DNA of 12,205 bases from Nitrospinota bacterium (GTDB lineage Bacteria; Nitrospinota_A; UBA7883; JACRLM01), in the NCBI GenBank assembly GCA_015231995.1, contig JADGAO010000085.1:1-12205 (forward strand), in the 5' to 3' direction. Shown piece after piece: positions 6,221 through 12,205 of the stretch. The stretch's first letter is position 1, and each line of letters opens with the position of its first letter. A program made the position numbers and the translations under genes. The notes under the pieces are model-generated. The model was not told where the DNA came from and searched no databases. It saw only the letters and a program-made list of their open reading frames with translations.

Positions 6221-7438
6221 CTACTTTACTATCTGGTTCAGTTCGAATATCGGCATCAGCACCGCCAGCACTATCGTCAGCACGATACCGCCCATCGTCA
6301 GTATCAACGCAGGTTCGAGTATGCTCGTAAACGCGGATATCCTGTGCTCCAAATCCTTGGCCTGCTGTTCGGCGGCGCGTTCGAGCATCTCTCCGAGCTT
6401 GCCGGAACTCTCGCCGCTGGAGACGAAATGCAACAGCATGGGAGGGAACATCCCCTTCCTCTGCTCCATCGAACGGCCAAGTCCGCCGCCTTCGCGCACG
6501 CTCCTCATGATGTCCTCGAGAGCCTCTTTGAGCGGGATGAGGCTGACCACCCCGACCCCCGCCTGCAAAGCTTTCAACAACGGCACGCCGCTCGCCACAA
6601 GGATGGCAAGAGCGCTCGTAAGCCTGGCCATGTTGGCGCTTCGCACCAGCCACCCCGCCAACGGCGCGTTCATGAGCCATCGGTGGAACTTGCGCCGGTT
6701 GTCCACGTCCTTGAGAAGCCAGCGGATCGTCAGGAAAGCCGCGACGCCACCGGCCAGCCACCACATCCATGTGGCCAGCATAAAATCGCTCAACCCGATG
6801 AGCGCCCGAGTCAGCAGGGGCAGTTCCTGATGCGTCCTTTTGAAAACCTTGACCACCTGCGGCACGACATATATCAACAGGCCCATCGTCGCCACAAAAG
6901 CCACAACGGTAAGTATCGCCGGATAGACGAAGGCAAGCGTAGTCTTGCGCCTCAAATCGTCGCTTCGTTCCGTATAATCGGCAAGCTTGAGCAAGACCTT
7001 GTCGAGCTTGCCGGAGCTTTCGCCTATCGCCACAACCGCGTGGTAAAACTCCGGGAACACGCTCGGATACCCGCGCATCGCATACGACAGGTCTTTGCCC
7101 TCCAGCACTTCGCCACGCACCCCGGCAAGCGCCTGCTTGAGCCGTTTGGAGTCCGTCTGCTCGACAAGCGCCGTCAGGGCTTTTTCGACGGCGATGTTCG
7201 CCCCCACCAGCGACGAAAGCTGGCGCATCATCAGGCTTAACGCTCCGGCGGAAACACGCATCCACGGCGCGCTTGCGCCAGCCGCCAGACGTTTCTCCGA
7301 GGAGACCTCCGAGACGTTGAGCGGGAACAGCCCTTTGTCGCGCAGGGTCTGGCGCACCTGACGCGGGCTGTCGGCGTTTATCAGGCCGCTGGTGGCGGCG
7401 CCCGACTGGTCTATCGCGTCGTATTTAAATCCCGGCAT
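6221..7438 (-). CDS. gspF: Inner-membrane platform protein GspF
   Basis: GspF is the polytopic inner-membrane protein at the centre of the assembly platform, thought to couple GspE ATP hydrolysis to pseudopilus growth. The 405-residue protein begins FKYDAIDQSG and has the two tandem cytoplasmic T2SSF repeats. Each contains the same signature, AIGESSGKL (137-145) and SSGESSGKL (340-348). Transmembrane helices lie at about 169-193, 222-241 and 374-397, the standard three-helix layout, and the C-terminus ends LMPIFELNQIVK, near-invariant in the family. Length is exactly typical (about 400-406). The ATG at 7438 lies one base after the gspE stop, so the two are probably coupled. Intact, with no unusual insertions. 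Confidence 0.97.
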   Translation of the reverse strand: MPGFKYDAIDQSGAATSGLINADSPRQVRQTLRDKGLFPLNVSEVSSEKRLAAGASAPWMRVSAGALSLMMRQLSSLVGANIAVEKALTALVEQTDSKRLKQALAGVRGEVLEGKDLSYAMRGYPSVFPEFYHAVVAIGESSGKLDKVLLKLADYTERSDDLRRKTTLAFVYPAILTVVAFVATMGLLIYVVPQVVKVFKRTHQELPLLTRALIGLSDFMLATWMWWLAGGVAAFLTIRWLLKDVDNRRKFHRWLMNAPLAGWLVRSANMARLTSALAILVASGVPLLKALQAGVGVVSLIPLKEALEDIMRSVREGGGLGRSMEQRKGMFPPMLLHFVSSGESSGKLGEMLERAAEQQAKDLEHRISAFTSILEPALILTMGGIVLTIVLAVLMPIFELNQIVK

Positions 7439-7439
7439 A

Positions 7440-8969
7440 CTATAGGTCCGCCAACCCTTCGGAGCTGTCGCCCGTCACCCTCAACGCCTCTTCGAGCGAC
7501 GTGGCTCCCGCCGCCACCAGCTTCATGGCGGCCTGCCGCAGGTTAACCGCGCCCATTTCCTCGGAGATGTGGCGGCGTATCTCATGTTCCCCGGCCTGGT
7601 CGTGGATCAGTTTCCGTACATTGTCGTCAACGCTGAATATCTCGAAAACGCCAGAGCGCCCCTGATACCCGGTGTTCTTGCATTTGGGGCATCCGACGGC
7701 GGTGTATATGAATTCCGCCCCGTTGCCCATTATCCTGCGCTCCTTGGCGTCGGCCATGTGTTTCTCGGCGCAGTCCGGGCAAAGCCTCCGCACAAGCCTT
7801 TGGGCCATCACTCCAAGAAGGCTCGACGCCAGCAGGAACGGCTCCACGCCCATGTCCATCAGCCTTGTCACGGCTCCCACGGAATCGTTGGTGTGAAGCG
7901 TGGCGAAGACGAGGTGGCCGGTGAGGCTGGCCTGCACCGCTATCTGCGCAGTCTCAAGGTCGCGTATCTCTCCTATCATTATCACGTCCGGGTCCTGCCG
8001 CAGGATAGAGCGCAGGGCGCGGGCGAACGACATCCCTATCGCCGCGTTGGCCTGGGTCTGGTTTATCCCGTCAAGGTCGTATTCCACCGGGTCTTCGACG
8101 GTGAGTACGTTGAGCTTGCGCAAGTCCAGGCGGGAAAGGATGGCGTACAGCGTGGTGGTTTTGCCGGAGCCGGTGGGGCCGGTGACCAGGAATATCCCGT
8201 GCGGCCTGCGTATAAGGGAGTCTGTCATCTGCATGTCCGTTCCGCCCATGCCAAGCTGGCCCAGGTCGAGCACACCCGACCTTTTGTCCAGAAGACGGAG
8301 TACGACCCTCTCCCCATGCCCGGTGGGAAGTATGGAAACGCGCACGTCCACGGACCTGCCGCCCATGCCTATCGTTATCCTGCCGTCCTGCGGGAGGCGT
8401 TTTTCGGCTATGTCCAATCCCGCGATGACTTTTATGCGCGTGACGAGGGCAGAGTGAAGGGGACGCGGCGGCTCGATTATGTCGCGCAGAACCCCGTCCA
8501 CCCGGAACCGCACGATGGAGCGCGTCCCGAAAAGCTCTATGTGTATATCCGAGGCTTTCTCCGCAAGAGCCTGCGATATGAGGACGTTTATGAAGCGGAT
8601 GACGGGAGCCTCGTCGCCGGCCTCCAGAAGGTCGGTGATGTGCGGCATGTCGTCGGCGAGGTTCTGGAGTTTCAGGTCGCGCCCGATATCCTCCATCATC
8701 GAAAAACCGCCGTCGGCTCCCTGCCCCGAATAAAGCCCTTCGAGACGGTCTTCGAAAACGGACGGCTCCACGAAAGTCAGCTTCAACGGCTTGCCGAAAA
8801 CCCTTCTTATCTCCGCCAGAGCCAGTGTCGCCGTAGAATCCCTGCGGACGATGACGCCAATCCCACCGTCGTCCACGCTGGCCACGATCACGCCCCTGCT
8901 CTTGGCGAAGGCGTAGGGAACGCGGTTTACGGCCTTTGTTTCCGCCGAGGGGAGATCGTCGGCGATCAT
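7440..8969 (-). CDS. gspE: Secretion ATPase GspE
   Basis: GspE is the cytoplasmic hexameric ATPase that drives pseudopilus assembly. The 509-residue protein has an N-terminal GspL-binding region (about 1-100), then the N2 domain (RFINVLISQALAEKASDIHIE, from 125). The ATPase core has Walker A GPTGSGKTT (264-272), the Asp box TVEDPVEY (290-297), Walker B DVIMIGE (328-334) and the His box SLTGHLVFATLHTND (348-362). A zinc-type tetracysteine site follows (Cys397, Cys400, Cys427, Cys430), the C-terminal metal-binding domain of T2SS and type IV pilus assembly ATPases. All catalytic motifs are intact. Length is typical (about 500). It starts at ATG 8969, overlapping the gspD stop as ATGA. Type IV pilus PilB is the main alternative, excluded by the gsp neighbours. 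Confidence 0.97.
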   Translation of the reverse strand: MIADDLPSAETKAVNRVPYAFAKSRGVIVASVDDGGIGVIVRRDSTATLALAEIRRVFGKPLKLTFVEPSVFEDRLEGLYSGQGADGGFSMMEDIGRDLKLQNLADDMPHITDLLEAGDEAPVIRFINVLISQALAEKASDIHIELFGTRSIVRFRVDGVLRDIIEPPRPLHSALVTRIKVIAGLDIAEKRLPQDGRITIGMGGRSVDVRVSILPTGHGERVVLRLLDKRSGVLDLGQLGMGGTDMQMTDSLIRRPHGIFLVTGPTGSGKTTTLYAILSRLDLRKLNVLTVEDPVEYDLDGINQTQANAAIGMSFARALRSILRQDPDVIMIGEIRDLETAQIAVQASLTGHLVFATLHTNDSVGAVTRLMDMGVEPFLLASSLLGVMAQRLVRRLCPDCAEKHMADAKERRIMGNGAEFIYTAVGCPKCKNTGYQGRSGVFEIFSVDDNVRKLIHDQAGEHEIRRHISEEMGAVNLRQAAMKLVAAGATSLEEALRVTGDSSEGLADL

Positions 8970-11455
8970 TTCTTTGGAGGGTTTGCGGGCGCCCTCATTA
9001 TCTTTGGGCTATCCACATTTGCGGGTTTGGCCGGGGCGGCTTCTTCCTTCGGTTTAGCAGGAGCAGGCGCAGGAGCAGGAGCCGCAGTCGTAGCCGGAGC
9101 TGGAGCAGTCGTCGTCCCTGGAGCAGGCGGCGGCGCGGGTGTCGGAGCGGGAGTTGGTGTCGGAACCGGGGTTGGCGCGGGCGCTGGAGCGGGCGCAGGC
9201 GCGGGCGTAGGCGCCGGAGCTGGCTCTGGCGTGGGTTTCGGAGCGGGAGCCGGGGTCGCCGATGAAGCGGGCGCAGGCGGCGCCACGGGAGCAGGAGCGG
9301 GAGTCGGCTTATCGGCTGGTTGCGAAACGGCTTTCTGGGCGCTCTTTGGAGACGGAGACGGAGCCGTTTTCGACGCACCGTCTATCTTTTTGTCGTAATC
9401 GAGCGGCGGTATTTTGGGGCCGCCCAGCGTTGGCAAAATCGGGTTCCAGTATTCTTTCAACTCGCCCTGGGACTGCACCAGGCTATCGCGCCTGTTTATG
9501 ACCGCGTACCTGGTGTCCTCCGGCGAGGCCATTATCTCCGGCCTTAAAAACACCATCAGGTTGGTTTTGTCCCGCGTCTTGGAGTCGTACCGGAAAAGGG
9601 CGCCTAGCAGGGGTATGTCCCCCAAAAGGGGCACTTTGTCGCTACCATCCGAGTATGAATCCCTTATAAGGCCGCCGATGACGATCACTTTGCCGTCTTT
9701 GACCATTATCTTGGAATTGACCGAACGCTTCGTAAACCTCCATCCGCCTTTTTCCGCGTTTGTTCCGGGTATCAGGTCGTTGACCTCGCTGGACACGATC
9801 AACTCGACCATGTCGTCGCCGAGAAGACGCGGCTTTATCTTCAGCTCCAACCCGATATCCTTGCGTTCGTTCGTGGTGAAGGGATTGACCGTTGATATGG
9901 AACCGCCGGTCCCGCCCTGGCCGGTGTTAGCGTAGGAGCCGGTCTCGATGGGGATGTTCTGCCCCACGACTATCTTCGCCTCTTCGTTGTCGAGCGCGAG
10001 CAGAGTCGGCGTGGAAAGGATGTTGGAGGATGTGTCTTTCTCCAAAGCGTGAGCCAGCGAAAGCAGGTTCGGGATAATCGTCCCGTTGGCGAGGGTTATC
10101 GTGCCGTTGATCACGCCGATATTCAGCCCGGCGCCTGTGTTGAGCAGGGTGGTCGGCCCGCTCGCGCCGCTGGCGGCCCCTGTGACAGCCCCGATCGAGG
10201 TGCCGAAGTTTGTGCCACCCACGCCGGATACGCCGGTGGCCGAGTTGGCGTCCAACCCGCGCGACGACTGCCACTGCACTCCGAATTCCGCCACTTTCGT
10301 GGTGGTGATCTCCGCTATGAGGCCTTCTATGTAAACCTGTTTCCTCGGGATGTCGAGGCTGTCTATTATCGTCTTGTAGATGTTAAAAATGTTTTCAGGC
10401 CCGGCTATGACAAGCGAGTGCGTGTCCTCGTCCACATGTATGCCGGTTTGCACGGCAAGCTGGCTGGAGGCGTCCGTAGCCTTGGCTGACGCCGGAGCCA
10501 TGCCTGGAGCGGGCGCGGCTCCGGGAGGCGCGATAGTCACGGCGTCCGCTTTCCCTTGCTGGGCGCTTTTCTCCTGCCCCGTCTTGATCCCGTTGAGTAT
10601 TTTGGCCAGCTTCCCCGGGTCGGCGTAGCGTATCCTTACGACCCGTATCCCGCCGCTCTCGCTCACCGGCACGTCCACCCGGGAGGCGAACGAGCTTATC
10701 TGGCCGGATATCACTGCGTTGTCGCTTCGTATTATCACGCTGTTCGTGCGCAGGTCGGGAATCATAACGAAACTTTTCGGCTCGCCGGACGACCCGGCGG
10801 AGTAAGAGTAAACGGACTCGAAAAGCTTCACGAAATCGTCGGCGGCTATGTGCTTGAGCTTGAGTATCTCCAGCGTACCTCTGCGGGGCTGGTCAAGCTT
10901 CTCGATCAACGAGGCGAGGCGCTCGATGCTGTCGGAATAGTCGGTTATCACAATCGTGTTGGCCAGGGCGAACTCGCTCAACGCGGCGGTGCCACCCATA
11001 AGGGGTTTTAACATCATCGCTATCTGGTTTGCGGGTGTGAACTGGAGCGGGAACACCTTGGTGACCACCATCGCGCCCGTCAGCTTGTCGGGCGCCCCCA
11101 GCACCTCCCTGGCCCCCATCCGCGCCTTGCTTTCGGGAGCTACCGTAATCGTCTCGCCGGTCTTGAAAGCGGAAATGCCCTGCAACCTTAACGCATGGAG
11201 AGCGATGTCGTAAACGATGTCCACCGCCACCGGGCTTGCCGAGACGATAGTGACAACGCCCTTCACCGTCGGGTCTATTATGAACGTCTTCCCCGTTATC
11301 TGCCCGACGGCCTCGATGAACGAGCGGATGTCGGTCTCGTGGAAGTTGAGCATCATTTTCGGTTTTTCCGGTTGCGCCGGTTGCGCCAGGGCCATCGAAA
11401 CCGAACAGACAATCGCCATGGCCGCAAGAATGGCCCGTAAAGCCGTCTTTTTCAC
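8966..11455 (-). CDS. gspD: Secretin GspD with long Pro/Ala-rich C-terminal tail
   Basis: GspD forms the multimeric outer-membrane channel through which folded substrates leave. The 829-residue precursor has a Sec signal peptide (1-24, ALA then Q). Periplasmic domains follow: N0 (about 33-105), N1 (about 127-190), N2 (about 193-265) and N3 (about 268-370), with a Pro/Ala-rich insertion inside N3 (about 300-332). The secretin core (about 372-640) carries VYIEGLIAEI, EKDTSSNILSTPTLLALDNE (471-490) and VPLLGDIPLLGALFR (608-622). The last 130 or so residues are Pro/Ala/Thr low complexity, where GspD normally ends with a short S-domain; this makes the protein longer than usual (about 650-710). The GTG start at 11455 overlaps the gspC stop as GTGA, with AGGGGGG just upstream. 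Confidence 0.97.
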   Translation of the reverse strand: MKKTALRAILAAMAIVCSVSMALAQPAQPEKPKMMLNFHETDIRSFIEAVGQITGKTFIIDPTVKGVVTIVSASPVAVDIVYDIALHALRLQGISAFKTGETITVAPESKARMGAREVLGAPDKLTGAMVVTKVFPLQFTPANQIAMMLKPLMGGTAALSEFALANTIVITDYSDSIERLASLIEKLDQPRRGTLEILKLKHIAADDFVKLFESVYSYSAGSSGEPKSFVMIPDLRTNSVIIRSDNAVISGQISSFASRVDVPVSESGGIRVVRIRYADPGKLAKILNGIKTGQEKSAQQGKADAVTIAPPGAAPAPGMAPASAKATDASSQLAVQTGIHVDEDTHSLVIAGPENIFNIYKTIIDSLDIPRKQVYIEGLIAEITTTKVAEFGVQWQSSRGLDANSATGVSGVGGTNFGTSIGAVTGAASGASGPTTLLNTGAGLNIGVINGTITLANGTIIPNLLSLAHALEKDTSSNILSTPTLLALDNEEAKIVVGQNIPIETGSYANTGQGGTGGSISTVNPFTTNERKDIGLELKIKPRLLGDDMVELIVSSEVNDLIPGTNAEKGGWRFTKRSVNSKIMVKDGKVIVIGGLIRDSYSDGSDKVPLLGDIPLLGALFRYDSKTRDKTNLMVFLRPEIMASPEDTRYAVINRRDSLVQSQGELKEYWNPILPTLGGPKIPPLDYDKKIDGASKTAPSPSPKSAQKAVSQPADKPTPAPAPVAPPAPASSATPAPAPKPTPEPAPAPTPAPAPAPAPAPTPVPTPTPAPTPAPPPAPGTTTAPAPATTAAPAPAPAPAKPKEEAAPAKPANVDSPKIMRAPANPPKK
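9020..9367 (-). repeat. Pro/Ala/Thr-rich repeat tract in the 3' end of gspD
   Basis: Codons for GspD residues about 697-812 are dominated by Pro, Ala and Thr, including nine-residue PAPAPAPAP-type runs and PTPVPTPTP. At DNA level the + strand is a degenerate GGAGCx / GGCGCx hexamer array. Synonymous codons vary, so it is not a pure microsatellite and has probably been kept for its protein sequence. Similar Pro-rich tracts act as extended spacers crossing the periplasm or the peptidoglycan. Confidence 0.85.
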
Positions 11456-12198
11456 TGTTGCCCCCCTGGCGCCGGCATCCGCCCCGGAGCGTTCATTTGT
11501 TCGCTTATCGCTGTGGCGGTGGCCGACCCTGTCACCATCGGGGCGGCCGTCGTAAATTCCCCCGATTGCGTCGTCTGCATTTGAGGTATCGGCATGTATT
11601 TTACGGGGCCGGTTTCTATGCCACCGTTGCCCATCACGTCTCCAGCCATGCCCGGACCGGGCGCGGTGGGATCGAATATCGGCTGGCCCATCGGGTCTTC
11701 GGAGTCGGCCAACGATTCGGTCAGCGCTTCGAACTCTCCCAATATGACCGCCCCTTTGACGAAGTTGGTGAGGACAAGGGATTTCTTGTCGCCGGTCACT
11801 CCGCGGAAAACCACATGGTCGGCGAATATCTCGTCCAACGCCACGCCGTTTTTGGCGGAGTCGCCGGTTTTGAGGATAAGGTCCCTCATACCTTTGGCGC
11901 CGACGATGGCGACCGATTTCCTTTTGTCGAACATGTTCACGAAAACACCTTTCAGGTCAAGGCCGGACGTGTCCAGCGGTGGAGGAGGCGGATTTTCCGC
12001 CGCTTTTTGAGCTTCTGTTTTCTGCGCCGCCGGCGGGGCGGAAAAGGGGATCGCGCCCAGCGAGTCCAACGCGGTTCTGGGCGCGCCCTGCGCCGGAACC
12101 GCAGGGGCCGCAACCTCGCTCCGCCTTACCTTGCTTATCATCAATACCATCTTGGCCGCCGTAAACAGGGCGAGAAGGGCCAACCCCGCCGTTATCAC
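11452..12198 (-). CDS. gspC: Type II secretion system protein GspC (start near or beyond the right edge)
   Basis: GspC is a bitopic inner-membrane protein whose periplasmic homology region (HR) binds the N0 domain of GspD, joining inner platform to outer channel. From the first visible start, a GTG at 12198, 248 residues are seen: a transmembrane helix (about 1-21), a Pro/Ala-rich linker (about 29-76, ending in five or six prolines) and an HR-type beta domain (about 78-150: GLDLKGVFVN, KSVAIVG, LKTGDSAKNGVALDEIFADH). The rest (about 155-248) is low complexity, rich in Met, Gly, Pro and Thr, with no recognisable PDZ domain or coiled coil. The helix begins right at the GTG, and the frame remains open to the edge, so the true start may lie outside. 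Position just before gspD supports the call. Confidence 0.85.
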   Translation of the reverse strand: MITAGLALLALFTAAKMVLMISKVRRSEVAAPAVPAQGAPRTALDSLGAIPFSAPPAAQKTEAQKAAENPPPPPLDTSGLDLKGVFVNMFDKRKSVAIVGAKGMRDLILKTGDSAKNGVALDEIFADHVVFRGVTGDKKSLVLTNFVKGAVILGEFEALTESLADSEDPMGQPIFDPTAPGPGMAGDVMGNGGIETGPVKYMPIPQMQTTQSGEFTTAAPMVTGSATATAISEQMNAPGRMPAPGGQQ

Positions 12199-12205
12199 GC
12201 GCAGT

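Noticed and set aside
6186..7265. 359-codon open frame on the minus strand in another phase
   Set aside because: It overlaps gspF in a different frame. GspF has both T2SSF repeats and its expected full length, while the other frame has no recognisable features.
7440..8969. PilB-type type IV pilus ATPase
   Set aside because: The core motifs are shared with PilB, but the contiguous gspC-M neighbours and the 509-residue length identify a secretion system GspE.
7569..9398. 609-codon open frame on the + strand with a Gly/Ala-rich end
   Set aside because: It lies antisense to gspE and the gspD tail. Its Gly-Ala repeats are just the reverse reading of the Pro/Ala codons, and both genes under it have full sets of family motifs.

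Overview
The window reads almost entirely on the minus strand. It carries a nearly complete type II secretion system (T2SS, general secretory pathway) operon in the classical order gspC-D-E-F-G-H-I-J-K-L-M. After a 230-base intergenic gap comes the 5' part of a separate lipoprotein gene that leaves the window at its left edge. Because transcription runs right to left, gspC (possibly cut by the right edge) is the first gene seen and the lipoprotein is the last.

Region by region, in transcription order: gspC (11452-12198, inner-membrane link to the secretin); gspD (8966-11455, outer-membrane secretin with a long Pro/Ala tail); gspE (7440-8969, cytoplasmic ATPase); gspF (6221-7438, inner-membrane platform); gspG (5725-6168, major pseudopilin); gspH, gspI, gspJ and gspK (3277-5723, minor pseudopilins); gspL and gspM (1536-3280, platform proteins that recruit GspE). 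Positions 1306-1535 hold three abutting dyad-symmetric elements, an A/T-tract stretch and a plausible extended -10 promoter. Positions 1-1305 encode an exported lipoprotein with a carboxypeptidase-regulatory-like beta domain, a Gly/Ser linker, a six-cysteine module and a fibronectin type III (FN3) domain.

The operon is tightly packed. Most junctions are ATGA or GTGA stop/start overlaps or 1-base gaps, which suggests translational coupling. The clear exception is the 52-base gap before gspG, which carries the strongest Shine-Dalgarno sequence seen here, as expected for the most abundant subunit. GspE powers assembly on the GspF/L/M/C platform, GspG-K build the pseudopilus, and GspD is the outer-membrane exit. 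No prepilin peptidase (gspO), gspN, gspA/B or pilotin gene is in the window.

The organism is a diderm (Gram-negative) bacterium with GC-rich DNA, shown by the secretin, the lipoprotein and the full gsp set. A deltaproteobacterium-like or Nitrospinota-like lineage is a guess from protein style only. The system itself is well known. The parts worth a second look are the Pro/Ala-rich GspD extension, a GspC with no recognisable PDZ domain, the PulA-like lipoprotein next door, and the dyad cluster between them.
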